A stretch of DNA of 64,000 bases from an uncultured Faecalibacterium sp. (lineage in GTDB: Bacteria; Bacillota; Clostridia; Oscillospirales; Ruminococcaceae): assembly GCA_937907025.1 (NCBI GenBank), contig CALESJ010000035.1:62001-126000 (forward strand), in the 5' to 3' direction. Positions 31,301 through 39,016 of the stretch are shown piece after piece; position 1 is the stretch's first letter; each line of letters opens with the position of its first letter. The notes under the pieces were generated by a model that searched no databases, was not told where the DNA came from, and saw nothing but the letters and a program-made list of their open reading frames with translations. Position numbers and translations under genes: made by a program.

Positions 31301-32199
31301 AAGTGGGAGCGGTCATTCCCGGCTGGCGTGACATTCGCCAGCTGGGCCGCATCAATGTGATTCAGGTTTCCACCCAGGACCTGTTCCCCAAGGGTTGTGT
31401 CAAACTCTGCGGCATCAAGCCGGTGAACAAAGAAAATATTGACCGTGCCATTATCTATGCGGCTTCCATGATGGCGGAAGGTGCCCCCACGCTCCGGGAA
31501 GTGTTCCTGGGGATGATCGGGGACAACCGCAAGCTGCTGGATAAGGTGGATGACTTTGAAACCGTCTACGGCATGGGCTATGTGGGCTGGGTCAAGGGCC
31601 AGCGGGTTCTGGCCGGCAACCGCCGTTTGATGGAAAAGTTCGACATCGCGGTGCCCAGCCTGGAATACGAACAGCGGCATACCGTGAACCAGCGCCGGGT
31701 CATCTACCTGGCCGTGTCCGGCAAGCTGTACAGCATGTTCCAGGTGGTGTACCAGGCCGAGCCTGATACCGCCGCTGTGCTGGACAGCCTGCGCCGCAGC
31801 GGGATGTCCCTGATTGTGGACTGTGACGACTTCAACTGTGACGAGGCGCTGCTGGAAGCTGCCTACGCCCTGCCCACCGGTACGGTGCGTGTGCTGGACG
31901 GTACTGCCCGTAAAGCGCTGGAACCGGCCATTGCCTGGCTGCCCGAAAGCGAAGGCAACATGCTGCATCTGGGCAGTTTCGTCAGTTATGTAGGCGGCCT
32001 GGAAGCCGCTGCCGGTGCCGCCGAAGGCGAGCGCAAAGCCGCCATGATCCTGTCGGTGTCGGTGCTGCTTTCCTGTGTGCTGGCCGTCATTATGGTCCTG
32101 GCCGGGGGCATTGCGGCTCTGCCGCTGCCCGCCCTGGTGCTGTACCAGGCGGCCTGGGCCGTGCTGGCTCTGGTTTTCCCCATGCTGCAGCGTTATTGA
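28399..32199 (+). CDS. Degenerate P-type ATPase-like membrane protein with a 700-residue disordered N-tail
   Basis: 1266 residues, open throughout. Residues 1-20 form a short helix (SVERILEELSHQQARDG). About 90-700 are low-complexity, rich in Pro, Gln, Ala, Thr and Glu. Membrane helices follow near 711, 755, 788, 816, 913 and 934, then a soluble part, and two final helices (1214-1264). The soluble part follows a heavy-metal P-type ATPase in order: AAQVGAVIPGW, then VIQVSTQDLFPKG where DKTGTLT should be (residues 990-996), then YGMGYVGWVKGQRVLAGNRRLMEKF (near 1057, the nucleotide-domain GxG loop), YLAVSGKL, and VDCDD (1140) in place of TGD. The phosphorylated Asp is Val. It should therefore not pump; a scaffold or sensor role is only a guess. 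It follows rlmB by 51 bp. Confidence 0.65.
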   Translation: MPSKRTNDSVERILEELSHQQARDGVRDSVNERKVDEILKSVGIDTAAPGTSQDPLGPIGKEDMPQVEVSGGVAEDRFSTAVLDDLLGDLPSMKLLKKKTPRPAQTTPARQTPARQPARTAQPTAVVRPQAEDSRPRQTAPATQSVPPQAEQRTQPVRPAAAVQSTPEQPSRPAEAQPSRPARQEAPSQPQKTARVSGNTAGDTTSTSVIKNFLLKMAPGADHANTSALNEGKEQFQQFFGKTAAVLPGEDGKLRDPSTHRKRGLFGLGRAEDSGQFVPINVSLGGRREEPLPQPEEPEQPEPQEETYTPATQQPEPEAYTDDADEYDDGEAAAPVHAEPAPAPAPEPETSHKTVYHSQHMGSAPAAPRHSGGTVSVTLSGIRDALRGGSASGATGTVYRKKRNTIEFTPGQKLARTPEAPPVEEIHGEPVGEPVMTSTAAVTSTSAFNIPIQEDEETQAREDTRDFLKDLGVVTASAAQTAARAAQATPRPQPVVQTQPAEPQPTVERPVQNVENKQSVRPVQNTQPVQSAQPAPQPTVRTAREDTFEEISRDEAVSMTGEVRLADIAAGRTEEDTSAFEADLAHAGTHEISPDTVDFMAQLDAEPRPRSDTGAFVKGIEQSINEEEGTDASEDRFAKAAGILTDTSEEEPTGQRTKAGIRLTGKPKDEEQDGEKSEPPFEEEEAAKPSRHREYEHLDDAPAVRRDLDNQILLLTAAAIVSGVAAVVMLYLGIAAGGALPMPAPLDPKAGSTPLLATMLVLLLFCCALNWRTMLDGVKGLFKGPTADTLSALAALGSVIQLAVFLVQPDWYTPDKLCLLAGPAALVLCFNALGKRLDAITTRENFQLVSAKVDHAVAYRLKDAGILRAVTRGLDQPRPSVLVSRPTQLMKDFLSSSSSHRTSDKNQQQLGRLVGGVALVALLFTLVYRKDPGLAFTAMAAVLCLGAPLAGTLLSALPARLMQRSAAQVGAVIPGWRDIRQLGRINVIQVSTQDLFPKGCVKLCGIKPVNKENIDRAIIYAASMMAEGAPTLREVFLGMIGDNRKLLDKVDDFETVYGMGYVGWVKGQRVLAGNRRLMEKFDIAVPSLEYEQRHTVNQRRVIYLAVSGKLYSMFQVVYQAEPDTAAVLDSLRRSGMSLIVDCDDFNCDEALLEAAYALPTGTVRVLDGTARKALEPAIAWLPESEGNMLHLGSFVSYVGGLEAAAGAAEGERKAAMILSVSVLLSCVLAVIMVLAGGIAALPLPALVLYQAAWAVLALVFPMLQRY

Positions 32200-32224
32200 T
32201 TAACTATAAAGGGAGCGTGGTCTT

Positions 32225-32629
32225 TTGTACCGCACAAGCGAACAGCAGATGAGCATTTATGATTATCTGCCGCCCTATCACGGCGAACTGGCCGAGCGCA
32301 ACCGCTGGGTCCGCCTGGCCGCCGCCATCAACTGGGATGCGTTTGAAAAAGAATACAGCGGTCACTTCGGCCATGTGGGCAAGGTGGCGGTTCCCGCGCG
32401 GGTGGCGTACGGCTGCCTGATCATCCGGGCCGCCTGCGGTGTGTCCGACCGGGAAACCGTGGCCCTCATCCGGGAAAGCCCGTATCTGCAATACTTCCTT
32501 GGGTTTGAAGCCTTCACCGACACGGTGCCGTTCTCGGCCCGCAGCATGGAGCGTTTCCGCACCCGAATCCCGGCGGACAAGGTCCGCGAGGCGGTGCGGA
32601 TGCTGCGTCGGTTTGAAGCCGAAGACTGA
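32225..32629 (+). pseudogene. Orphan IS5/IS1182-type transposase N-terminal domain
   Basis: 134 residues from a TTG at 32225 (an ATG at 32249 is possible). Residues 30-120 match the N-terminal DUF772-type domain of IS5/IS1182 transposases: VAVPARVAYGCLIIRAACGVSDRETVALIRESPYLQYFLGF, then PFSARSMERFRTRIP. The DDE catalytic domain, which should follow, is absent; the frame stops and a terminator follows. No terminal inverted repeats were seen. It may be an insertion-sequence remnant or a retained DNA-binding protein. It follows the P-type ATPase-like gene by 25 bp with a GGGAG site. Confidence 0.6.
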
Positions 32630-32641
32630 ACTTTTCTGTTT

Positions 32642-32672
32642 CCAGGGACGCCGCGCACGCCCCTGGCTTTTT
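32642..32672 (+). terminator. Terminator after the transposase-domain gene
   Basis: CCAGGG and CCCTGG separated by a GC-rich loop, followed by CTTTTT. It begins 12 bp after the stop. Confidence 0.65.
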
Positions 32673-32765
32673 GTGCCCGGCTACCGGGCCTGACCATACC
32701 GTCACGGCGGCGCCGTTTGCTGCCGTTTTCCGCTTTTATCATCATGCTACCAAGAAGGAACACAC

Positions 32766-33635
32766 ATGGAAACGATCATCCTGCATACCATTGAGCATGC
32801 TTTTGAAGACAGCATCAAGATGCTGCCCTTCCTGTTCTTGGCCTACCTGCTCATCGAATGGCTGGAACGCCATCACGGGGAGCGCATCGAAAACGCCCTG
32901 GCCGGCAGCGGCCGCTGGGGCTTTGTGCCCGGCGCACTGCTGGGCTGTGTGCCGCAGTGCGGTTTCTCGGCCCTGGCTGCTAACCTGTACGCCAGCCGGG
33001 TCATCACCCCAGGCGCGCTGCTGGCCGTCTTTGTGGCCACCAGCGATGAGGCTGTGCCCTTGCTGGCTGCCGAACCCAGCCTGTGGGGCACCCTGCCCCT
33101 GCTGCTCATCGGCAAGGTAGTGGCCGGCGTGGTGGGGGGCTTCCTGCTGGATGTGCCGCTGCGCAAGGTTCTGCCCGCCGGATTGTACGGCGGCTATGCG
33201 GGCCATGCCGAAGACATCGACTGCCACGAGGAGCACGAGGAGCACAGCGGCATTCTGCTGGCGGCGCTGCGCCATACGGTGGAGATTTTCCTCTTCATTT
33301 TGCTGTTCAGCTTCCTCATCGGGTTCGCCTTTGAACTCATCGGTGAGGATACCATCACCTCCTTCCTCACCGGTATGGGCATCTTCCAGCCCATGGCCGC
33401 CGCGCTGGTGGGGCTGGTTCCCAACTGCGCGGCCAGTGTGCTGCTGGCCCAGCTGTACGCCCAGGGGGCCATCAGCTTCGGCAGCCTGTTTGCCGGGCTC
33501 TGCGCCGGTGCGGGCATCGGTCTGGCCGTTCTCTGGCGGGTCAACCCCAGCTGGAAACAGAACCTGTTCATGACCGGCATTCTGTGGGCAGGCGGTTCTG
33601 TGTGCGGCATTGTGCTTCAGTTCCTGCCCCTGTAA
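32766..33635 (+). CDS. ArsP-like permease (putative heavy-metal/organoarsenic exporter)
   Basis: 289 residues with about eight to ten membrane helices. Two halves each hold a conserved loop: GCVPQCGFSALAANLYASRVITPGALLAVFVATSDEAVPLL near residue 60 and GLVPNCAASVLLAQLYAQGAISFGSLFAGLCAGAGIGL near 220. The central cytoplasmic loop has a His/Glu-rich segment (DCHEEHEEHSG). This matches the ArsP_2 group of putative metal exporters, and the CxxCG/NC cysteines could bind soft metals. An AAGGAAC site precedes the start. The substrate is not known. Confidence 0.8.
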   Translation: METIILHTIEHAFEDSIKMLPFLFLAYLLIEWLERHHGERIENALAGSGRWGFVPGALLGCVPQCGFSALAANLYASRVITPGALLAVFVATSDEAVPLLAAEPSLWGTLPLLLIGKVVAGVVGGFLLDVPLRKVLPAGLYGGYAGHAEDIDCHEEHEEHSGILLAALRHTVEIFLFILLFSFLIGFAFELIGEDTITSFLTGMGIFQPMAAALVGLVPNCAASVLLAQLYAQGAISFGSLFAGLCAGAGIGLAVLWRVNPSWKQNLFMTGILWAGGSVCGIVLQFLPL

Positions 33636-33655
33636 CCAACCTTATAGAATAACAA

Positions 33656-33702
33656 TACCCCGCCCGCCGTAAAAACCTTGCAGTTTTACGGCGGGCGGGG
33701 TA
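33656..33702. terminator. 19-bp perfect inverted repeat between convergent genes
   Basis: TACCCCGCCCGCCGTAAAA (33656-33674) pairs perfectly with 33684-33702 around a 9-base loop. It lies between the convergent permease and C39-like gene, so it probably ends both. There is no clear T run on either side, which is unusual for an intrinsic terminator. Confidence 0.65.
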
Positions 33703-33760
33703 TGATATTGTCAGCGTACAGCCCTGAGTCCGTACTTCTTGCGCCCCTTCGTCGGGGGCA

Positions 33761-34381
33761 TTACAGGGCTTCGCCATCCTTGACCAGCACAACGGCCCGG
33801 CTGCCCAGCTGACGGTACACCCGCATGAAGCGGTCCCGGGGCACGGTGCGGTTGAAATCCAGCGGGTCCGCCACCGTGAAATGGGTGTCGTTCGCCCCGC
33901 ACAGCACCATGCAGTGCAGGGTGTGGAATACCCGGTGCACCCCGCCGCCCGGCAGGGGATAGGGCTCCACATCCGCAAAACGGATGTCCTCAAAATGCAG
34001 GGACGCCCAGAAGATCACCGGCCGCCCTTTTTCCAGCTGCGCCACCAGGTCGGCTTCCTCGGCCCCGGTCAGGTCCCGGGCGGTGTATCCGCCGCCGTGG
34101 CGGGCCAGATAGGCGTCGGCCGCCTTGACGATGGGCCCCGCAAAGCAGTAGTAGCCCTCCTCGGGGGTGCCGTCGTCCTTGTGGGGATCACCCATGTAGA
34201 CTTCGTCCGGGTCGGCCCCGTACCAACGCTCGCTGCGGGGCAGGTAGTGATCCGCCAGGTCGCACTTGTCGGCGTCAAAGCCCAGATACCGCAGCACTTC
34301 GCAGCAGCTGGTGATCTCGCACCCGTTGGGCAGTTCCGGGTTCTGCAAAATCTGGGGCACATTCAGCAAAATTTCGGTCAT
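33761..34381 (-). CDS. C39-like papain-fold peptidase
   Basis: 206 residues, no signal peptide. The catalytic cysteine lies in LPNGCEITSCCEVLRYLGF (near residue 20), the histidine in HTLHCMVLCGAND (near 155), and the Asp in VADPLDF. This is the C39_2 peptidase-like layout of uncharacterised Firmicute proteins. The lack of an export signal suggests an intracellular role or non-classical export. It is divergent from the P1 peptidase gene with an 82-bp gap. A GGAGG site precedes the start. Confidence 0.82.
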   Translation of the reverse strand: MTEILLNVPQILQNPELPNGCEITSCCEVLRYLGFDADKCDLADHYLPRSERWYGADPDEVYMGDPHKDDGTPEEGYYCFAGPIVKAADAYLARHGGGYTARDLTGAEEADLVAQLEKGRPVIFWASLHFEDIRFADVEPYPLPGGGVHRVFHTLHCMVLCGANDTHFTVADPLDFNRTVPRDRFMRVYRQLGSRAVVLVKDGEAL

Positions 34382-34463
34382 GGGTTCCTCCCCGCCCGGC
34401 GGGGCCGGGACTTGTGATTTTTCCTTATTTTATCATATCCGCCTTTTGAAAGGAAGTGTATCC

Positions 34464-35504
34464 ATGCCCACCATCCGCGATTACGGCCTGGTGCCCGGGC
34501 ATCTGCCCGCCGGCCCCCGCAACGCCATCACCGATGTGCCCGGGGTCCGGGTGGGCCATACCACCGTCAATGCCGGCAATCATCATACCGGCGTCACCGT
34601 TATCCTCCCCCGGGAGGATGTATACGCCCACCGCTGTACCGCCGCGGCCCATGTGATCAACGGCTTCGGCAAGACGGCGGGCCTGGTGCAGATTCAGGAA
34701 CTGGGCCAGCTGGAAAGCCCCATCGCCCTGACCAACACCCTGAACGTGGGCCTGGTATACGACGCCCTGGTGCAGTACACCGCCGATGCCTGCGCCGCCA
34801 GGGGGGACAAGCTGCGCAGCTTCAACCCGGTGGTGGGGGAATGCAATGACGGCACCCTCAGCGACATCACCGAGCGGGTCATCGGCCGGTGGGAAGTGCT
34901 CCACGCCATTGAAACGGCCTCCCCGGACTTTAAACAGGGCTGTGTGGGGGCCGGTACCGGCATGATCTGCCACGAACTCAAAGGTGGTATCGGCTCGGCC
35001 AGCCGGATGGTGACGGTGGCCGGACGGGAGTTCTGCATCGGGGTGCTGGCTCTGTGCAATCACGGCCAGCTTTCGGAACTGAATATCCTGGGCCGCCATG
35101 TGGGGGCGGAGATCCGCCGCCGTATCCAGGGAGCCCCCCGCCCGGAGGACAAGGGCAGCTGTATTCTGGTGCTGGCCACCGACCTGCCCCTGTCCAGCCG
35201 CCAGCTGGGCCGTGTCTGCCGCCGGTGTGCCGCGGGTCTGGCCCGGGTGGGCAGTTACTGGGGCCACGGCAGCGGCGACATCACCATCGGCTTTACCACC
35301 GCCCACGACATCCACCGGGGCGAAAACGCCGAGATCGCCACCCGTGCCGTCTTCAACGAGGACAAGATGGACCCGCTGTTCCTGGCTGCGGCCGAAGCCG
35401 CCGAGGAATCGGTGCTCAACGCCCTGGCCGCGGCTGTGCCCATGGTGGGGTATGACGGCACCGTCTGCCACGCCCTCTCCGAATTTGCCGATCTGCTGGG
35501 CTGA
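34464..35504 (+). CDS. P1-family peptidase (DmpA/BapA-like aminopeptidase)
   Basis: 346 residues. NAITDVPGVRVGHTTVN and AHVINGFGKTAGLVQIQELG are family signatures. The autoprocessing Gly-Ser pair lies in EDKGSCILVLATDLPL, making Ser232 the new N-terminal nucleophile, followed by YWGHGSGDITIGFTTAH. These Ntn-fold enzymes release N-terminal residues from small peptides, often D-amino acids or beta-peptides. It begins a run of four peptide-processing genes (34464-38517). Confidence 0.92.
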   Translation: MPTIRDYGLVPGHLPAGPRNAITDVPGVRVGHTTVNAGNHHTGVTVILPREDVYAHRCTAAAHVINGFGKTAGLVQIQELGQLESPIALTNTLNVGLVYDALVQYTADACAARGDKLRSFNPVVGECNDGTLSDITERVIGRWEVLHAIETASPDFKQGCVGAGTGMICHELKGGIGSASRMVTVAGREFCIGVLALCNHGQLSELNILGRHVGAEIRRRIQGAPRPEDKGSCILVLATDLPLSSRQLGRVCRRCAAGLARVGSYWGHGSGDITIGFTTAHDIHRGENAEIATRAVFNEDKMDPLFLAAAEAAEESVLNALAAAVPMVGYDGTVCHALSEFADLLG

Positions 35505-35548
35505 GAGAGCCCGCCCTACATATAGAAAAAGAAAAGCAGGTGTATCGT

Positions 35549-36637
35549 ATGAAAATCACCAACATCACCACCACCGAATGTCAGATCCCCCTGCGCACCC
35601 CGTTCAAGACGGCGCTGCGCACGGTGGACAGTGTCCACGACCTTCTCGTCCGGGTGGAAACCGATACCGGCGCGGTAGGCTACGGCGAAGCACCGCCCAC
35701 CGCTGTCATCACCGGCGAAACCCTGGGTTCCCTGCATACTGCCATTGAAGAATTCATCGCCCCGGCCCTCACCGGCATGGAGGTGGAGGACCTGGACGCG
35801 GTCATGACCAGACTGGAACGCTGCCTGGTGCACAACACCAGCGCCAAAGCCGCCGTGGATATGGCCGTGTATGACCTGTTTGCCCAGAGCTGCGGCAAGC
35901 CCCTGTACAAGGTGCTGGGCGGTGCCCGCAACACCATCGAAACCGACCTGACCATCTCGGTGAATCCGGTGCCGGAAATGGTGGCCGATGCCCAGTCTGC
36001 CGTGGCCGAAGGCTTCCATGTGCTGAAAATCAAGGTAGGCAAGGAAGGCCTGGCCGATATTCCCCGCCTGAAAGCCATCCGGGAGGCTGTCGGCCCGGAC
36101 ATTTCCCTGCGGGTGGATGCCAACCAGGGCTGGACGGCCAAGCAGGCGGTGCGCATCATCACCGCCCTGGAGGACGCCGGTGTGGACCCGGAACTGGTGG
36201 AACAGCCGGTGCCCGCCCACGATATTGACGGCCTGGAATATATCACCAACCGGGTGGCCACGCCTATCCTGGCGGACGAATGTGTCTTTTCCCCGGCAGA
36301 TGCGCTGAACGTATTGCAGCGCCACGCCGCCGATATGATCAACATCAAGCTCATGAAGACCGGCGGCATCTGGCAGGCCCTGAAGATCTGCTCCGCAGCG
36401 GAAGTCTACGGTGTGGAGTGCATGATGGGCTGCATGCTGGAAAGCAAGCTGGCGGTTTCGGCGGCGGCTCATCTGGCGGCGGCCCGGTCGGTCATCACCC
36501 GCATCGACCTGGACGGCCCCAGCCTGTGCAGTGTGGACCCCTATACCGGCGGCCCTGTGTATGAAGGACCCCGCATTCTCATGAATGAAACCCCGGGTAT
36601 CGGCATCACCGGCGTACCCGGCTTTGAGGGGGTGTAA
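35549..36637 (+). CDS. Dipeptide epimerase (enolase superfamily)
   Basis: 362 residues. The N-terminal capping domain starts MKITNITTTECQIPLRTPF. The barrel carries KIKVGKEG (catalytic Lys pair), RVDANQGW (metal Asp), ELVEQPVPAHD (Glu), ILADECVF (Asp) and INIKLMKTGGI (second Lys). These are the L-Ala-D/L-Glu epimerase residues. The enzyme converts L-Ala-D-Glu from peptidoglycan to L-Ala-L-Glu. The next gene, a dipeptidase, starts 3 bp after its stop, fitting a salvage pathway. Specificity for Ala-Glu is inferred from context. Confidence 0.9.
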   Translation: MKITNITTTECQIPLRTPFKTALRTVDSVHDLLVRVETDTGAVGYGEAPPTAVITGETLGSLHTAIEEFIAPALTGMEVEDLDAVMTRLERCLVHNTSAKAAVDMAVYDLFAQSCGKPLYKVLGGARNTIETDLTISVNPVPEMVADAQSAVAEGFHVLKIKVGKEGLADIPRLKAIREAVGPDISLRVDANQGWTAKQAVRIITALEDAGVDPELVEQPVPAHDIDGLEYITNRVATPILADECVFSPADALNVLQRHAADMINIKLMKTGGIWQALKICSAAEVYGVECMMGCMLESKLAVSAAAHLAAARSVITRIDLDGPSLCSVDPYTGGPVYEGPRILMNETPGIGITGVPGFEGV

Positions 36638-36640
36638 GCC

Positions 36641-37633
36641 GTGAAAGTCTGGGACCTGCACTGCGATACCCTTTCCGAACTGCGCCACGCCCAACTGAAC
36701 GGCGCCCCCAAGAGCTTTGAACACAATGACCTGATGATCGACTTGCAGCGGCTGAAGCAATCGGGCTACGGATTGCAGTGTTTTGCCTGTTTTGTGGACC
36801 TGGGCGCGCCCGAAGACCCCATGCACACCGCGCTGCAGGAGATGGACATCTTCCACAATCTGCTGGCCCAATACCCGGATGACCTGGTCTGGGTGCGTAC
36901 CGGCGAGGATGTGAAGAAACTGGCCGATGACCACCGCATCGGCGCCATGCTGACGGTGGAGGAGGGCGGCACCTGCCACGAGGATCTGGCCGTCCTGCGG
37001 GACTTTTACCGTCTGGGCGTGCGGATGATGACCCTGACCTGGAACCATAAAAATGAGCTGGCCGAGCCCAATGTGGGCCCTGATTACAACGAGGACACCT
37101 GGCCGGTAGCCCCCAACACCACCGGCGGCCTGACCGAATGCGGGGTGGCCTTTGTGCGGGAGATGGAACGCCTGCACATGCTGGTGGATGTGGCCCACCT
37201 GTCCGACGCGGGCATCCGGGACGTGCTGCAATACAGCACCCGTCCTTTTGTGGCCAGCCACTCCAACGCCCGGGCCTGCTGCCCCCATGTGCGCAACCTG
37301 CCCGACGACCTGCTGAAAGCCATGGGGGAGAAAGGCTGCCTCATCGGGCTGAACTTCTGCCCGGCCTTCCTGGACAACAACCCCCGGCGCCATGACCTGA
37401 AGAGCCGGGTGACCGATATGGCCCGCCATGCGCAGTACATCATGAATCTGGCGGGCGAGGATGCCCTGGCCCTGGGCAGTGACTTTGACGGCATCGGCGG
37501 CGAACTGGAAATCGCCGGTGCCCAGGACATGCCCCGCCTGGCCGAGGGCCTGTGCAAGGCCGGTCTGACCGAAACCCAGGTGGAAAAGATCTTCTGGGAC
37601 AATGCTGCCCGTTTCTTTGCCGAAAATCTGTAA
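36641..37633 (+). CDS. M19 family membrane-type dipeptidase
   Basis: 330 residues from a GTG start. The metal site begins with DLHCDTL (HxD, residue 7), then MLTVEEGG (Glu bridging the two zinc ions), DVAHLSDAG and VASHSNARACC (histidines), and LGSDFDGIGG. M19 enzymes hydrolyse dipeptides, including those with D-residues at the C-terminus. Coupled to the epimerase with a 3-bp gap and followed at 23 bp by the beta-lactamase-like gene. Confidence 0.94.
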   Translation: MKVWDLHCDTLSELRHAQLNGAPKSFEHNDLMIDLQRLKQSGYGLQCFACFVDLGAPEDPMHTALQEMDIFHNLLAQYPDDLVWVRTGEDVKKLADDHRIGAMLTVEEGGTCHEDLAVLRDFYRLGVRMMTLTWNHKNELAEPNVGPDYNEDTWPVAPNTTGGLTECGVAFVREMERLHMLVDVAHLSDAGIRDVLQYSTRPFVASHSNARACCPHVRNLPDDLLKAMGEKGCLIGLNFCPAFLDNNPRRHDLKSRVTDMARHAQYIMNLAGEDALALGSDFDGIGGELEIAGAQDMPRLAEGLCKAGLTETQVEKIFWDNAARFFAENL

Positions 37634-37656
37634 CCCGACAAGCAAAGGAGAACCCC

Positions 37657-38517
37657 ATGCCTCATCCTTCTCTGACTCTGGAAAAACGCATCGACGCCGA
37701 ACTCTGCGGCCTGGATGCCACCATGTGTGTGTATGCCGATGACCTGCGCGGCCATGTGGTGGAGCGCGGCGCCGATGAACCCTTTGAATCCGCCTCCACC
37801 ATCAAGATTTTTGTGCTGGGCTGCCTGTACGACCAGGCGGAACAGGGCAAGGCCCGCCTGGACGAAGTGCTGACCTATGAAGAAAAGCACTTCGTGGATG
37901 GTTCGGGCATGATCCGCTCCCTGGGCCCTGGGGCCCAGCTGCGGGCCGCCGATGTGGCCACCCTGATGATCATCTGCAGCGACAACATCGCCACCAACAT
38001 GCTCATTGATTACCTGGGTCTGGATACCATCAACGCCTTCATCCGGTCCATCGGCTGTGCTTCCACCACCCTGCACCGCCGTCTGGCTTCGGACAACTGG
38101 GGCGAGCCTCTGGGAACCATCACGCCCCGGGACATGGGCCGTTTCTTTGCCCTGCTGGCCAAGGGCGAACTGGTCAGCAACGCCGCCAGCGAGGCCATGC
38201 GCACCATCCTGCGCCAGCAGCACTACAACACCATGCTGGCCGGCAATCTGCCCCCCTACTATACCGATGCCGAGGAATCCGGCGCCGACCCGGACCTGAT
38301 CTACACCGCCAGCAAGAGCGGCAGCATGGATGCCTGCCGCAATGACGGCGGCCTGGTGCACACCCCCTACGGCGACTATGTGGTGGTGCTGATGTGCAAG
38401 AACTTTGCCAACAAGCTGGAAGTCAACGACCACCCCGCCTTTTTGTACGGCGGGCGTGTGAGCCGTCTGCTGTTCGACCAGTATCTGGCACTGGAAGGCA
38501 GCTTTGCCCTGAACTGA
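37657..38517 (+). CDS. Class A beta-lactamase-like serine hydrolase
   Basis: 286 residues with no signal peptide. SxxK is ESASTIK (near residue 48), SDN is IICSDNIATNML (near 107), and KTG is replaced by SKSGS (near 221). The family includes true beta-lactamases and cytoplasmic amidases of unknown substrate. Lack of an export signal and location after an epimerase and dipeptidase suggest action on peptides or muropeptide-derived substrates rather than antibiotic resistance. A GAGAA site precedes the ATG. Confidence 0.85.
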   Translation: MPHPSLTLEKRIDAELCGLDATMCVYADDLRGHVVERGADEPFESASTIKIFVLGCLYDQAEQGKARLDEVLTYEEKHFVDGSGMIRSLGPGAQLRAADVATLMIICSDNIATNMLIDYLGLDTINAFIRSIGCASTTLHRRLASDNWGEPLGTITPRDMGRFFALLAKGELVSNAASEAMRTILRQQHYNTMLAGNLPPYYTDAEESGADPDLIYTASKSGSMDACRNDGGLVHTPYGDYVVVLMCKNFANKLEVNDHPAFLYGGRVSRLLFDQYLALEGSFALN

Positions 38518-38533
38518 GCGGGAGGTGCCTGCT

Positions 38534-38929
38534 ATGACTGTCCTGAATTTGATTTACTGTGTGCTGGGCGTGGTGTTCGTGGTTCTGGGCGCCGCCTGCC
38601 TGTGGGAAAAGTACCGCGTGGTCCGCGGTGGTATGCGCCTGCCCGCCCGCGTGCTGGAATGCCGCCGCCAGGGGTCGTCCAAGCGCAAGCGGGGCGGGGG
38701 ATACTGTTATGTGGTGGAATTCACCTCACCCGACGGCATCCGCCATGTGGCCCCCACCAACGATTCTTTCTGGAGCGAACGCCCCAACAGCGTGGGCACC
38801 GTGGTGGAGATCTGGTACAATCCCGCCACCCCCGAGGTGGTGGAGCGCCGCAGCGCCGAAGCCGAAATTCTGGGGGCCCTGTTCATTGCCATGGGCTTTG
38901 CGGTCATTTTCTGGCTGGGCCTGCGCTGA
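38534..38929 (+). CDS. DUF3592-like small membrane protein
   Basis: 131 residues from the ATG at 38534 (GGAGG 9 bp upstream). A helix lies at each end (about 3-22 and 112-130), with a soluble beta domain between them that begins LPARVLECRRQG and contains YVVEFTSPDG and VGTVVEIWYNPATP. This is the DUF3592 layout. Function unknown. It follows the beta-lactamase-like gene by 16 bp and may be its last operon partner. Confidence 0.75.
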   Translation: MTVLNLIYCVLGVVFVVLGAACLWEKYRVVRGGMRLPARVLECRRQGSSKRKRGGGYCYVVEFTSPDGIRHVAPTNDSFWSERPNSVGTVVEIWYNPATPEVVERRSAEAEILGALFIAMGFAVIFWLGLR

Positions 38930-38955
38930 TGAAACTGTCTGTGCACAACAAATGG

Positions 38956-38984
38956 TTGTAACCGGCGGTTTCCTGTGGTATACT
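38956..38984 (+). promoter_or_regulatory. rmuC promoter
   Basis: TTGTAA (38956-38961), 17-bp spacer, TATACT (38979-38984). It lies 33 bp before the rmuC start. Confidence 0.7.
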
Positions 38985-39016
38985 GAACCCATCATATACG
39001 AGGAGATACAACACAT

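Noticed and set aside
37657..38517. Antibiotic-resistance beta-lactamase
   Set aside because: No signal peptide and a peptide-salvage setting; the fold alone does not show resistance.
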